In this document: piece after piece, positions 18,993 to 28,897 of the stretch
Layout of the letters: each line of letters opens with the position of its first letter
How positions within the stretch are numbered: the first letter of the stretch is position 1
Assembly: GCF_014595955.1 (NCBI RefSeq)
Contig: NZ_JABVCF010000006.1
Span: forward strand, 277,668-341,667
From: Pseudaminobacter soli (ex Zhang et al. 2022)
GTDB lineage: Bacteria; Pseudomonadota; Alphaproteobacteria; Rhizobiales; Rhizobiaceae
DNA: 64,000 nt
Reading direction: 5' to 3'
Made by a program: the position numbers and the translations under genes
Notes under the pieces: generated by a model
The model's input: the letters and a program-made list of their open reading frames with translations, nothing else
Told to the model about the DNA's origin: nothing
Database searches by the model: none

Positions 18993-19646
18993 TCAAAGGA
19001 CCGCGGCGACACCCTTCAGAAGGGGTTGGAAGCGCACCTCGCCGATCTCCTCGCGGTCGAATCGGCTGCCGACCTTGGTCAATCGCACCAGAACCTGACG
19101 ACCTTCTTCTGGGCCGATAGCGGCGACCATGGTGCCGCCCGAAGAGAGTTGGTCGACGAAAGTCCGCGGATGGCTGTCGCATGCCGCCCAGATCACGATC
19201 CTGTCGAACGGACCCTCCGCCGCCAAGCCGTTCGATCCATCGGCCTGGCGGGCATGCACGTTCTGGATGCCGAACTGCTCGAACCGCTGCCGCGCCTGCT
19301 CGGTGAGCGTCTTGTAGCGATCGAGCGTCGTTATCTTGCCGGCAAGCCGCGAGACGACCGCCGCCGTATATCCTGAGCCGGTGCCTATCTCCAGCACGCG
19401 ATTGCCGGGCTCGAGAGCAAGCGCGGTTATCACCTGCGCCTGGAGGTCGACGCCCTCGATCGCCTCGCCGCATTCGATCGGCAGCACCCTTTCCGACCAA
19501 GCCAGGCTTGAAAAATGAACCGGCAGAAAGGCCGAGCGCGGCGTTGCCTCGAAGGCTGCCATGACATCGCGCGAGACGGCACCGCGGCCGCGCATCCTGA
19601 GCAGAAAGGCCGCGAACCCCTCGCGGTCGGGCCCGGCTGCCATCAT
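18993..19646 (-). CDS. pcm: Protein-L-isoaspartate O-methyltransferase
   Basis: The 217-residue enzyme repairs isoaspartyl residues with S-adenosylmethionine. It carries [18 protein letters not shown] (SAM-binding motif I) and [20 protein letters not shown]. The first two codons are both ATG and overlap the surE stop, so pcm is translationally coupled to surE. The surE-pcm-M23 lipoprotein order is conserved widely in proteobacteria. Confidence 0.93.
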   Translation of the reverse strand: MMAAGPDREGFAAFLLRMRGRGAVSRDVMAAFEATPRSAFLPVHFSSLAWSERVLPIECGEAIEGVDLQAQVITALALEPGNRVLEIGTGSGYTAAVVSRLAGKITTLDRYKTLTEQARQRFEQFGIQNVHARQADGSNGLAAEGPFDRIVIWAACDSHPRTFVDQLSSGGTMVAAIGPEEGRQVLVRLTKVGSRFDREEIGEVRFQPLLKGVAAVL

Positions 19647-20404
19647 GAAAGTACGCTGGCCAGCCGGTCGCGCAACTCATGCGCGGTGAGATCGAGCTTG
19701 AGCGGCGTGACGGCGATCTGTCGTCTGGCCACAGCGTGGAGATCGGTACCCTCCGGCGGCTCGTGGGTCCCCTTGCCGAAGCGCAGCCAGTAGTAGGGAA
19801 GTCCTCGGCCGTCGGCCCGCTCGTCGATCCACATATTGTAGGAGAGCTTGCCCTGCTGCGCGACGGTGACGCCCTCGACCTCGTCCGGAGCGCAGTTCGG
19901 GAAATTCACGTTGAGGAAAATGCCGGCAGGCAGGTCGGCGGCGAGAAGCTTGTCGAGAAGCGCCGGCGCATGCGCCTCGGTCGTCTCCCACGGCAACTCG
20001 CGACCGATGCCTTCACGGACTCGGTAGGCTTGACTGAGAGCGATGGAGCGTATGCCGAGAAGGGTGCCTTCCATCGCGCCGGCGACGGTGCCCGAATAGG
20101 TGATGTCGTCGGCGACGTTCGAGCCGGAGTTGACGCCCGACAGAACGAGGTCCGGAGGTTCGGGCAGGAGCTTCTTCACCCCCATGATGACGCAGTCGGT
20201 CGGTGTGCCGCGCACCGCGAAGTGTTTGTCGCCGAGTTGCCGCATTCGCAGCGGCTGGGAGAGCGAAAGCGAGTGGGCGAAGCCCGACTGGTCGGTCTCG
20301 GGCGCGACCACCCAGACATCGTCACTCAGCCGCCGCGCAATCCGCTCCAGGAGTTGCAGGCCCTCGGCATGGATGCCGTCGTCATTGGTCAGGAGAATGC
20401 GCAA
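19643..20404 (-). CDS. surE: 5'/3'-nucleotidase SurE
   Basis: The 253-residue metal-dependent phosphatase of survival protein E type has the N-terminal RILLTNDDG motif with metal-binding Asp8-Asp9, and the conserved [26 protein letters not shown] region ([10 protein letters not shown]). No ATG or GTG lies at the family N terminus. The frame begins TTG CGC ATT CTC, so a TTG start at 20404 is assigned, 2 bp after the serS stop, with GGGAT inside the serS end as a weak ribosome binding site. Confidence 0.93.
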   Translation of the reverse strand: MRILLTNDDGIHAEGLQLLERIARRLSDDVWVVAPETDQSGFAHSLSLSQPLRMRQLGDKHFAVRGTPTDCVIMGVKKLLPEPPDLVLSGVNSGSNVADDITYSGTVAGAMEGTLLGIRSIALSQAYRVREGIGRELPWETTEAHAPALLDKLLAADLPAGIFLNVNFPNCAPDEVEGVTVAQQGKLSYNMWIDERADGRGLPYYWLRFGKGTHEPPEGTDLHAVARRQIAVTPLKLDLTAHELRDRLASVLS

Positions 20405-20406
20405 GA

Positions 20407-21723
20407 CTAGATCCCGATTTTCTCGATGCCCCCCATATAGGGCCGCAAAGCTTGCGGAATGCTGATCGAGCCGTCCTCGTTCTGATAATTCTCCATGACA
20501 GCGATCAGCGCGCGCCCGACGGCGACCCCCGACCCGTTCAGCGTGTGCACATAGGCGGTGCCCTTCGCCTGCCCCGTCTCGGGATCCTTCGGACGATAGC
20601 GGGCCTCCATGCGTCGGGCCTGGAACTCTCCGCAAACAGAGCAGGAGGAGATCTCGCGATAGGTGTTCTGACCGGGCAGCCAGACCTCGATGTCGTAGGT
20701 CTTGCGCGCGCCAAAACCCATGTCGCCGGTGCACAGCGCGACGGTGCGGAACGGTAGCTCGAGCCGCTTCAGAACCTCCTCCGCGCACTGCGTCATGCGT
20801 TCGTGCTCGGCCAGCGAGTTCTCCTGGTCGGTGATCGAGACCAACTCGACCTTATAGAACTGGTGCTGGCGCAGCATGCCGCGGGTGTCGCGCCCGGCGG
20901 ATCCGGCCTCCGCCCGGAAGCATGGCGTCAACGCGGTATAGCGTAGCGGCAGGTCGTCGTGCTTTAAGATTTCCTCGCGGACGAGATTGGTGAGAGAGAC
21001 CTCCGCAGTCGGGATGAGCCCCAGCCTGCCCTCGCCATGCTGGACGAAAAAGAGATCGTCCTCGAATTTCGGCAACTGGTTGGTCCCGAACAGGACCTCG
21101 TCGCGGACCAGCAGCGGCACCTGCACTTCCGTATAGCCGTGCTCGGACGTGTGCAGGTCGAGCATGAACTGGCCGAGCGCACGTTCGAGCCGCGCCAACT
21201 GTCCTTTCAGCACTGTGAAGCGCGAGCCGGAGAGTTTTGCGGCGCGCTCAAAATCCATCTGACCGAGCGCCTCGCCGAGTTGGTAATGCTCCCTGGTCCA
21301 GTTATGCCGCTGCGGCACACGCCCGACCTTGCGGACCTCGACATTGTCGTGCTCATCCTTGCCTACCGGCACGTCGTCCAGCGGGATGTTGGGGATGACG
21401 GCCAGCGCATCCTCCAGCCTCTGGTCGTTCTCGCGCTCGACCTGCTCGCCGCCGGCGAGGAAGTCCTTGATCTGGTTGACCTCCTCCTTCAGCCGCTCGG
21501 CAAGCTCCATGTCCTTGTTGCGCATGGCGTTGCCGATCTCGCGGGAGGCGGCGTTGCGCCGCTCCTGCTTGGCCTGCAGTTCGCCCAGATGCGCCCGCCG
21601 CGCCTCGTCGAGCGCCAGCAGGTTCTCCACCGTCGAGGCAGCCTCCTCGGACGACCACTGGCGCTTCATCAGCGCTTCGGCGAGGGCCTTTGGGTTCTCG
21701 CGAATCCATCTAATGTCGAGCAT
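20407..21723 (-). CDS. serS: Seryl-tRNA synthetase
   Basis: The 438-residue class II enzyme has an N-terminal coiled-coil arm for tRNA-Ser (about residues 25-110, rich in Glu/Arg/Lys), motif 2 ([20 protein letters not shown]) and motif 3 ([18 protein letters not shown]). It charges tRNA-Ser in the cytoplasm. It is first in the serS-surE-pcm-lipoprotein series. Confidence 0.97.
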   Translation of the reverse strand: MLDIRWIRENPKALAEALMKRQWSSEEAASTVENLLALDEARRAHLGELQAKQERRNAASREIGNAMRNKDMELAERLKEEVNQIKDFLAGGEQVERENDQRLEDALAVIPNIPLDDVPVGKDEHDNVEVRKVGRVPQRHNWTREHYQLGEALGQMDFERAAKLSGSRFTVLKGQLARLERALGQFMLDLHTSEHGYTEVQVPLLVRDEVLFGTNQLPKFEDDLFFVQHGEGRLGLIPTAEVSLTNLVREEILKHDDLPLRYTALTPCFRAEAGSAGRDTRGMLRQHQFYKVELVSITDQENSLAEHERMTQCAEEVLKRLELPFRTVALCTGDMGFGARKTYDIEVWLPGQNTYREISSCSVCGEFQARRMEARYRPKDPETGQAKGTAYVHTLNGSGVAVGRALIAVMENYQNEDGSISIPQALRPYMGGIEKIGI

Positions 21724-21866
21724 GGCGGAATCGGACGGTCCGGTTGATGGGGAGTTTGCGCTCCGCTCATGCCGAACCCGTGCGGCCGTGTCAAATCAAG
21801 CTCATGGGTTACGCTTGCCGACGTGCATCTGCGCTTCGACAACCGGCAACGGAAAGCAGTTCAAGC

Positions 21867-22625
21867 CTAGTTGCGGTAGGACGGGTCCTTGCTGTCCAGC
21901 ATGTCCTTGAGCGCTTCGAAATGCGCAAAGGCCATGCCCTTGTATTCGAGCCAGTCCTGCGCGGTCTTCTCGGCAATCCGATCCGACATGACGTTGAGCG
22001 GCTGACCGCTGGCATAGGCCAGCATCAGCGTCTTGCTCGCCCTTTCGAAGAAATAGAGGTGCTCGAAAGCCTCGGCCACCGTCTCGGCAGTGACCGTCAC
22101 GCCGTGATTTCCCATGAGCAGAATGGGATGATTTCCCAGCGCCTCCGCGAGGCGTGCTCCCTCTGCCGCGTCGTCGGCGATGCCGCCGAAGCCGAGATCG
22201 ACGCCGACCATGCCGAAGAACCGCGCCGTGTTCTGGTCGATCGGCTTCATGGTCGGGTCCTTCAATCCCGCCAGAGCGGTGGCATATGGCGGGTGGCAGT
22301 GGAGAAGGACGCGGGCGCTCGGCCTGCTCCTGTGGATGCTGCCGTGGATGCACCAGGCCGAAGGATCCGGCGGATTTGGTCCATCCATGACCTCGGGATC
22401 GTCGGCATCGAGCAGGAGCAGGTCGCTGGCGCAGATCTGGGAGAAATGCTTCCAGCGCGGGTTCATCAGGAAGCGTCTGCCGTCCTCCGAGACTGCGGCG
22501 CTGAAGTGGTTGCCCACGGACTCGTGCCAATCGAACTCGACGGCCAGTCGAAAGGCCGCAGCTAGATCGACGCGCAGTTCGCGCTCGGCACTATCCGTTC
22601 CAATTCCAGTCGACGCGTTCTGCAC
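21867..22625 (-). CDS. Class II aldolase/adducin family protein
   Basis: The 252-residue protein has class II aldolase metal ligands in LLHCHPPYATAL and a later GNHGVTVTAET segment. The family includes fuculose- and ribulose-phosphate aldolases as well as uncharacterised members. The GTG at 22625 is chosen because GGAGGAG lies 7 bases upstream. An in-frame ATG at 22718 would add 31 residues with no family resemblance. The specific substrate is unknown. Confidence 0.87.
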   Translation of the reverse strand: MQNASTGIGTDSAERELRVDLAAAFRLAVEFDWHESVGNHFSAAVSEDGRRFLMNPRWKHFSQICASDLLLLDADDPEVMDGPNPPDPSAWCIHGSIHRSRPSARVLLHCHPPYATALAGLKDPTMKPIDQNTARFFGMVGVDLGFGGIADDAAEGARLAEALGNHPILLMGNHGVTVTAETVAEAFEHLYFFERASKTLMLAYASGQPLNVMSDRIAEKTAQDWLEYKGMAFAHFEALKDMLDSKDPSYRN

Positions 22626-22737
22626 CCGGGTTCTCCTCCAAAAGCCAAGTCGGTAACGTTCTATCCCGAACGAGCCGTCTGCGCATGGGCCACGTGCAAG
22701 CACCGATGCGGGCAACATGCGCGTCGTCGGATCGGGT

Positions 22738-23169
22738 TCAATTCACCACCACGATCTGCGTGTTGCCCGGCCCGACCTCCTGCACCAGGCTGTAGAACTC
22801 CGCTGCGTTCGGTGTCGCAAGCCGAACGCAGCCGTGCGAGGCGGGACGGCCAAGCGCCTTCACTGCGGTGGTGCCGTGGACCGCGTAGCCGCCGTGGTAA
22901 AACACGGCATATGGCATCGGCGCATCGTCGTACGTCCGCGAGCGCCACATCTTGTGGATGCGAGTCGGGCGCCAGCTTCCGCGCGGCGTCACGAAACCGT
23001 CGCGCGCCGTCGAAACTTTCCAGACATGCAGCACCCTGCCGTGCCGCAGGACAGTCATCGTTTGGTTACTGATATCCACCTGGGCCACAAGGCTCGCCGC
23101 GGCCGCCGTTCCGGCGCCAAGCAACGACAGGCCGCAGATGGCGAGCGCCGCGAACAGAACTTTTCTCAT
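22738..23169 (-). CDS. L,D-transpeptidase (YkuD family)
   Basis: The 143-residue secreted protein has a signal peptide (residues 1-24) and a YkuD domain with the catalytic signature YAVHGTT followed by SHGCVRLATPNA, including the active-site Cys. Such enzymes make 3-3 peptidoglycan cross-links or attach proteins to the wall in the periplasm. It is short for the family, with no extra wall-binding domain. It is divergent from the M20 peptidase gene. Confidence 0.92.
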   Translation of the reverse strand: MRKVLFAALAICGLSLLGAGTAAAASLVAQVDISNQTMTVLRHGRVLHVWKVSTARDGFVTPRGSWRPTRIHKMWRSRTYDDAPMPYAVFYHGGYAVHGTTAVKALGRPASHGCVRLATPNAAEFYSLVQEVGPGNTQIVVVN

Positions 23170-23344
23170 GATGTCCCCTTACTCAAATACCCTCGCCGCA
23201 ACGGGCGGACGCGCGTAACTCTCTGAAATATCAATATTCCTCATCTCGGCGGCGGTTCTGCATCACCGGACGGGAGTTGAACTTGCTAGGCAGTGGCCGA
23301 ACAGGCCCTTGCCAATCCCCTCCCCCACCTGCTCTCATCAAGCC

Positions 23345-24619
23345 ATGAACGACCGTCTCATCGAGGCAATTGCCGAACGTCGCGAAGACCTCGTTTCGCT
23401 CACCCTAGAACTAATCCGTTTTCCGACGGTAAATCCGCCCGGCGAAGCATACAGGCCCTGCGCCGAGCACATCGGCGCCCGGCTTGGCGAAGGCGGCTTC
23501 GCAATCGAATACATCCGCGCGGAGGGCGCTCCCGGCGACAGCGACCGCTATCCCCGAACCAACATCGTCGCGCGCCGTGAAGGTGAGTTGGCCGGTCCGA
23601 CAGTGCACTTCAACGGGCACATCGACGTGGTCGAGCCCGGCCAGGGCTGGAGCCTTGACCCGTTCAAGGGAGTCGTACGCGACGGCCGGGTCTATGGCCG
23701 CGGCGCCTGCGACATGAAGGGCGGCCTGGCCGCGGCGATCATTGCGGCGGAAACCTACATCGATCTCAATCCGAGCTTTCCGGGCGCAATCGAGATTTCC
23801 GGAACCGTGGACGAGGAATCGGGCGGATTCGGCGGGGTGGCTTGGCTCGCCTCACGCGGCTACTTCTCGAAACCGCGGGTGGACCACGTCATCATACCCG
23901 AGCCGCTCAACAAGGACCGCATCTGCCTCGGCCATCGTGGCGTATGGTGGGCCGAAATCGAGACGAAGGGCGAGATCGCCCATGGCTCGATGCCGTTCCT
24001 GGGGGATTGCGCGGTACGCCATATGAGCGCGGTGGTGGCGGCGTTCGAGGCCGAGTTGTTTCCTCTACTCGAGGCCAAGCGCACGCGCATGCCGGTCGTG
24101 CCGGAGGGCGCGCGCCGCTCGACACTCAATCTCAACTCGGTCCATGGCGGACAGACTGACGATTTCCGGCCGGGGCTGCCCTCGCCCAACGTTCCGGATT
24201 CTTGCCGCCTGATGATCGACCGCCGCTATCTTCTGGAAGAGCATCCGGACGAGGTGAAGGACGAGGTCATTTCCATCCTCGAGGGACTGCGCCGTTCCCG
24301 CCCGCGATTCGACTACGAGATCCGCGACATCATGGAAGTCCGGCCGCTGATGACCGAGCCGGACGCGCCTGTTGCCGCCGCGCTTGCCCACGGCATCCGC
24401 GCCGTGTTCGACCGCGAGCCCGACTATGTCATCTCGCCCGGGACCTACGACCAGAAGCACGTCGCGCGCATCGGCCAGCTTTACGATTGCGTGGCGTACG
24501 GGCCCGGCATCCTCGACCTTGCGCACCGACCCGACGAGTGGGTCGGCATCGATGACATGGTGGAATCGGCGCAGGTGATGGCGATCGGCTTGGACCTGCT
24601 GCTGCGGGGAACGGGCTGA
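23345..24619 (+). CDS. M20 family metallopeptidase (ArgE/DapE-like)
   Basis: The 424-residue zinc-dependent amidohydrolase has HFNGHIDVVEPG, GRGACDMKGG and TVDEESGG, which hold the metal ligands and the catalytic Glu of the acetylornithine deacetylase / succinyl-diaminopimelate desuccinylase group. The start at 23345 (MNDRLIEAI) lacks a clear ribosome binding site; an ATG 36 bp upstream is in frame but adds no family sequence. It lies upstream of a peptide-type ABC importer, so hydrolysis of an imported acylated amino acid or peptide is plausible but unproven. Confidence 0.88.
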   Translation: MNDRLIEAIAERREDLVSLTLELIRFPTVNPPGEAYRPCAEHIGARLGEGGFAIEYIRAEGAPGDSDRYPRTNIVARREGELAGPTVHFNGHIDVVEPGQGWSLDPFKGVVRDGRVYGRGACDMKGGLAAAIIAAETYIDLNPSFPGAIEISGTVDEESGGFGGVAWLASRGYFSKPRVDHVIIPEPLNKDRICLGHRGVWWAEIETKGEIAHGSMPFLGDCAVRHMSAVVAAFEAELFPLLEAKRTRMPVVPEGARRSTLNLNSVHGGQTDDFRPGLPSPNVPDSCRLMIDRRYLLEEHPDEVKDEVISILEGLRRSRPRFDYEIRDIMEVRPLMTEPDAPVAAALAHGIRAVFDREPDYVISPGTYDQKHVARIGQLYDCVAYGPGILDLAHRPDEWVGIDDMVESAQVMAIGLDLLLRGTG

Positions 24620-24621
24620 CG

Positions 24622-25131
24622 TCAGATGGTCCGCGCCGATACCTTCAACTCCGGCCGCTGATTGATCGTCTGCAACACCACGCAATAGCGCTCGGTGAGT
24701 TTCAGCAGCGAATCGATGCGCTCCTGCGGCTCGTCGGTGTCGATCTCGAAGGTTAGGCGAATCGCCCGGAAACCGACAGGCGCGTCCTTGGCCACGCCCA
24801 AGGTGCCGCGGAAGTCGAGATCACCCTCCGCCGTCACGCCGGCTCCGTTCAGTCGGAATTCAAGCGCCGTTGCGACCGCCTTCAGCGTGACGCCGGCACA
24901 GGCGACCAGCGCCTCCAGGAGCATGTCGCCGGAGCAAAGGTCGAAGCCGCTGCCGCCGGTGGCCGGATGCAGGCCCGCGACCGCGATCGCACGGCCCATT
25001 TCGACCTTGCAGGCGATCGCCTGGTCATCCAGCGTGCCCTTCGCGCGCAGCGTGATCACCGCCCGCTCCGGGTTGTCGCGGTAGGCTTGCTTCAAAGGCG
25101 CCTGCTGCGCTTTCAGGCTTGCGGCATCCAT
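24622..25131 (-). CDS. OsmC family protein
   Basis: The 169-residue protein of the OsmC/Ohr fold has the conserved region GDMLLEALVACAGVTLKAVA, with a Cys just before it (DLCSGD) and one within it, and the C-terminal segment LTERYCVVLQTI with the second reactive-type Cys. Family members reduce organic hydroperoxides; this subgroup is not characterised. It is convergent with the M20 gene, whose stop is 2 bp away. Confidence 0.88.
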   Translation of the reverse strand: MDAASLKAQQAPLKQAYRDNPERAVITLRAKGTLDDQAIACKVEMGRAIAVAGLHPATGGSGFDLCSGDMLLEALVACAGVTLKAVATALEFRLNGAGVTAEGDLDFRGTLGVAKDAPVGFRAIRLTFEIDTDEPQERIDSLLKLTERYCVVLQTINQRPELKVSARTI

Positions 25132-25339
25132 GCTGGTCCTCCTCGAAAGCGGCGCAGGTTAACCCTCGTTGGACCGATAGGCCAGCGCTCTCCGATGTTG
25201 GGATCGAGCGTCTTCTCCTGCCTAGTCTCCGTCCTCGTGCGGCCACATGACTGTTCCCTGAGGTCAATTGCCGATTTACTACGGTCCCAAATCAGGATTG
25301 TATCCGGGCGGAGTTTCCGGGACCGAAGGGGAAATGCCG

Positions 25340-26821
25340 ATGAAACGGTGGACGACGTTCGTTGCTGCGGCCGCTATGGCGATTGCCGCCTCGACCACGG
25401 CCTTTGCCGCGCGCACCGATCTCGTGCTCGGCATGGTTTTGGAGCCGCCGCATCTCGACCCGACGGCCGGTGCCGCGGCGGCCATCCGCGAGGTGGTCTA
25501 CGCCAACGTCTTTGAAGGTCTCACCCGCATCGGTCCCAGCGGCGAGGTGCTGCCGGCGCTAGCCGAAAGCTGGACCGTTTCCGATGACGGCAAGGTCTAC
25601 ACCTTCAAGCTGCATAGCGGCGTCAAATTCCACGACGGTTCCGACTTCGGCGCCGACGACGTGAAATTCTCCCTCGATCGCGCCCGCGCCGCGGATTCGA
25701 CCAACGCCCAGAAGGGGCTGTTCGAAGCGATCGACACGGTCGAGGTCGTCGACCCGACCACGGTGAAGGTGACGCTGAAGCACCCGCAGGGCGCCTTCCT
25801 CTACAATATGGGATGGGGCGATGCGGTGATCGTGTCGCCCAAGTCGGCCGACACCAATAAGGAAAAGCCGATCGGTACCGGTCCGTTCAAGTTCGACAGT
25901 TGGGCGCGCGGCTCCTCGATCAAGCTGGCCAAGTCCGACAGCTATTGGGGCGAGCCGGTCCAGCTCGACAAGGCCGAGTTCCGCATCATCCCCGACGCCT
26001 CGGCCGCGCTGCCGGCGCTGCTCTCGGGCGACGTGCAGGCGTTTCCGAACATGCCGGTCGGCGACAGCCTCCCGCAGATTCAGGCGGACCCGCGCTTCAA
26101 GGTGGTGATCGGCTCGACCGAGGGCGAGACTATCCTGACCATGAACAACAAGAAGCCGCCCTTCGACAATCTCAAGGTGCGGCAGGCGATTTCGCGCGCG
26201 CTCGACCGCCAGGCGATCATCGACGGTGCATCGACCGGGCTGGGCACGCCGATTGGCTCGCACTTCTCGCCCGCCAACAAGGACTATATCGATCTGACCG
26301 GCACCTATCCGCACGACATCGCCAAGGCCAAGGAGTTGCTGAAGGAAGCTGGCCTCGAAAATGGCTTCAAGACCACGCTGAAGCTGCCGCCCCCGACCTA
26401 TGCCCGCGACGGCGGCCAGGTCATCGCCTCCGAACTGCGCGAGATCGGCATCGACGCCGAGATCATCCCGCTCGAATGGGCCGACTGGCTGAAGCAGGTT
26501 TTTACCGACAAGGACTACGACCTTACCATCGTGTCCCACGTCGAACCCAACGATATCGGCATCTACGCGCGCAAGGACTACTACTTCAATTACGACAGCC
26601 CGGCCTTCGACAAGGTCATGAGGGATCTCGACCTGACCACGGACGAGACAAAGCGGAGCGAGCTCTACGGCGAGGCGCAGAAGATTCTGGCACAGGACGC
26701 CCCGGTGGGCTTCCTGTTCGAACTGCCGAAGATCGGCGTGTGGGATGCGAAGATCGAGGGGCTGTGGGAGAACGCACCGATCCCGGCTAACGACCTGACG
26801 AAGGTGAAGTGGGTGGATTAG
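25340..26821 (+). CDS. ABC transporter substrate-binding protein, dipeptide/oligopeptide type
   Basis: The 493-residue periplasmic protein of the SBP_bac_5 family has a signal peptide (FVAAAAMAIAASTTAFA), the early EPPHLDPT segment and the ESWTVSDDGKVYTFKLHSGVKFHDG signature region. It delivers a peptide or similar ligand to the permeases encoded downstream. The ATG at 25340 has GGGG 8-9 bases upstream; ATG at 25334 is too close to that site. A 268-bp repeat-bearing gap separates it from the permease genes. Confidence 0.92.
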   Translation: MKRWTTFVAAAAMAIAASTTAFAARTDLVLGMVLEPPHLDPTAGAAAAIREVVYANVFEGLTRIGPSGEVLPALAESWTVSDDGKVYTFKLHSGVKFHDGSDFGADDVKFSLDRARAADSTNAQKGLFEAIDTVEVVDPTTVKVTLKHPQGAFLYNMGWGDAVIVSPKSADTNKEKPIGTGPFKFDSWARGSSIKLAKSDSYWGEPVQLDKAEFRIIPDASAALPALLSGDVQAFPNMPVGDSLPQIQADPRFKVVIGSTEGETILTMNNKKPPFDNLKVRQAISRALDRQAIIDGASTGLGTPIGSHFSPANKDYIDLTGTYPHDIAKAKELLKEAGLENGFKTTLKLPPPTYARDGGQVIASELREIGIDAEIIPLEWADWLKQVFTDKDYDLTIVSHVEPNDIGIYARKDYYFNYDSPAFDKVMRDLDLTTDETKRSELYGEAQKILAQDAPVGFLFELPKIGVWDAKIEGLWENAPIPANDLTKVKWVD

Positions 26822-26893
26822 CACCAATGCTCCCCGCCCCCTTGAGGGGATGGCTATCGCATATGGATACGTCGGGGAGCCTGGGCGAAATTC

Positions 26894-27036
26894 TACCCCC
26901 AACTCTAACCCCTCCCCACAAGGGGGAGCGGGACGGGTTCGCCACGACTAACGTCGAAATCGTCGAAGCTTGGCGCCGGGCGGCCGTCGCGCAGAGCTCC
27001 CCGCCCCCTTGTGGGGAGGGGCCAGGGGTGGGGGTA
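26894..27036. repeat. Inverted pair of rhizobial-type palindromic repeats
   Basis: The 268-bp gap between the binding-protein gene and the permease genes holds two related copies of a roughly 40-bp element in opposite orientation (about 26894-26934 and 26996-27036), both with the core CCCCTCCCCACAAGGGGG. A shorter CCCC-TTGA-GGGG hairpin lies at about 26830-26850. Such elements are common between genes in Mesorhizobium-like genomes. The pair can fold into a large stem-loop that might lower expression of the permease part relative to the binding protein. Confidence 0.7.
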
Positions 27037-27089
27037 ACCGCATATGCGATTGCTCTACCCTCTAGCTGGAGGAAAAGGTCGGCTCAGCC

Positions 27090-28034
27090 ATGACCGCCTA
27101 CCTTCTTAACCGCCTCATCACCGGCCTGGCTACCCTGCTGGTGGCCTCGCTGGTCGTATTCGCAGTACTGGAGGTACTCCCGGGCGACCCGGCGCGGCTG
27201 ATGCTCGGCATGAACGCGACCCCGGACGCGGTGGAGGCGCTGCGCGAGCAGATGGGGCTGAACCAGCCGGTGCCGCTGCGCTATCTCGACTGGATCGGCG
27301 GCATGCTGAGCCTCGACTTAGGCAAGTCATACACCTATTCGGTGCCGGTCCTGGATTTGGTCAAGGAACGCGTCGCAGTTTCGCTGCCACTCGCCGTGAT
27401 CGCGCTCGTGCTCTCGGTTGCGATCGCCATTCCCGTCGGCGCCTTCGCCGCCCAGCGTCGTGGGCGCGCAGGCGATACGCTCAGCATGGGCGCCGCCCAG
27501 ATCGGGGTGGCGGTTCCCAACTTCTGGTTCGCGCTGATCCTCATCTACATCTTCGCGGTGTGGCTGCGGCTGGTTCCCGCCGGCGGCTTTCCCGGGTGGA
27601 GCGCCGGCGTCTGGCCGGCGCTGAAGGCGCTCATTCTTCCCGCCATCGCGCTGGCGCTGCCGCAGGCAGCGATCCTGGCCCGGGTAACCCGATCCTCACT
27701 GGTCGAGGTACTCGGGGAGGATTTCATCCGCACTGCGCGGGCCAAGGGACTGCCATTCGACCGGGTGCTGTGGCGGCACGCGTTGCGCAACGCGCTTATC
27801 CCTGTGGTGACCATCGTCGGCCTGCAGTTCTCCTTCCTGCTCGCCGGCACCATCATCATCGAGAATGTATTCTACCTGCCTGGGCTGGGGCGCCTCATCT
27901 TCCAGGCGATCACCCAACGCGACCTGATCGTGGTGGAGAGCGTCGTCATGCTGCTGGTGGCGAGCGTGATTGTCGTGAACCTACTCGTCGACCTTTCCTA
28001 TGCGGTTGTCGACCCGCGGCTGAGGGCGCGGTGA
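27090..28034 (+). CDS. ABC transporter permease, DppB type
   Basis: The 314-residue inner-membrane protein has six predicted helices, starting MTAYLLNRLITGLATLL, with the family N-terminal LPGDPARLMLG and the EAA-type cytoplasmic loop LGEDFIRTARAKGLPFDRVLWRH (Gly at the usual place). It pairs with the next permease to form the channel of a dipeptide/oligopeptide/nickel-type importer. Its stop overlaps the next start. Confidence 0.93.
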   Translation: MTAYLLNRLITGLATLLVASLVVFAVLEVLPGDPARLMLGMNATPDAVEALREQMGLNQPVPLRYLDWIGGMLSLDLGKSYTYSVPVLDLVKERVAVSLPLAVIALVLSVAIAIPVGAFAAQRRGRAGDTLSMGAAQIGVAVPNFWFALILIYIFAVWLRLVPAGGFPGWSAGVWPALKALILPAIALALPQAAILARVTRSSLVEVLGEDFIRTARAKGLPFDRVLWRHALRNALIPVVTIVGLQFSFLLAGTIIIENVFYLPGLGRLIFQAITQRDLIVVESVVMLLVASVIVVNLLVDLSYAVVDPRLRAR

Positions 28035-28897
28035 TGACACACACCGCTACCCCCCACGGCTTCGCCGACTTCCTCGCCCGCGCCTTCGCCAGCAGGTCGT
28101 TCGTGCTCGGCCTCGTCATCACCGCAGCGATCGCGCTGATGGCGTTGGTCTCCTTTTTCTGGACTCCCTACGACGTGACGAAGCTGGTCGTTCAGAATCG
28201 CATGCTGCCGCCCTCCTGGGTCCATCCCCTCGGCACCGACCAGTTCGGGCGCGACGTGCTCTCCATGATCATGGTGGGAGCGCGGAACTCGATCGCGGTG
28301 GCGCTCGTGGCGGTCGGCATCGGTATGGGCGTCGGCGTGCCGCTCGGCTGCCTCGCCGCGGCGCGCGGCGGCTGGCAGGACGAAGCGGTGATGCGCTTCA
28401 ACGACGTGGTCTTCGCCTTCCCGGCGCTGCTTTCGGCCATCATGATAACCGCCGTGTTCGGGCCCGGCGCGGTCAACGCGATCATCGCCATCGGCATCTT
28501 CAACATCCCGGTGTTCGCCCGGGTCGCCCGCGCCGGCGCGCTGGCGATCTGGCCGCGCGAGTTCATCCTCGCTGCCCGTGCGGCCGGCAAAGGCAAGGCG
28601 AGCATCACGATCGAGCACATCCTTCCCAACATCGCGACTATGCTGCTGGTGCAGGGCACGATTCAGTTCGCCCTCGGTATCCTTGCCGAGGCTGGGCTCT
28701 CCTACGTGGGCCTCGGCGCACAGCCGCCGATGCCGAGTTGGGGCCGCATGCTGTTCGACGCCCAGACCCGCATGATGGTCATGCCTACGCTCGCCATCTT
28801 TCCCGGACTGGCGATCGTCATCACCGTGCTCGGCCTCAACCTACTCGGCGACGGCGCCAGCGACGCGCTCGATCCAAAACTTGCCGGGCGCAGATGA
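28034..28897 (+). CDS. ABC transporter permease, DppC type
   Basis: The 287-residue second permease has the N-terminal helix VLGLVITAAIALMALVSFF, then HPLGTDQFGRDVLSMIMVGARNS, the DppC signature, and the loop REFILAARAAGKGKASITIEH. The ATG at 28034 overlaps the upstream stop (ATGA). A longer in-frame reading exists upstream but runs through the first permease gene. The 3' end overlaps the ATPase start by 4 bp. Confidence 0.93.
   Translation: MTHTATPHGFADFLARAFASRSFVLGLVITAAIALMALVSFFWTPYDVTKLVVQNRMLPPSWVHPLGTDQFGRDVLSMIMVGARNSIAVALVAVGIGMGVGVPLGCLAAARGGWQDEAVMRFNDVVFAFPALLSAIMITAVFGPGAVNAIIAIGIFNIPVFARVARAGALAIWPREFILAARAAGKGKASITIEHILPNIATMLLVQGTIQFALGILAEAGLSYVGLGAQPPMPSWGRMLFDAQTRMMVMPTLAIFPGLAIVITVLGLNLLGDGASDALDPKLAGRR

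Noticed and set aside
25559..26902. 447-residue minus-strand frame opposite the ABC binding protein
   Set aside because: It is an antisense shadow; the binding protein shows clear family motifs and a signal peptide.
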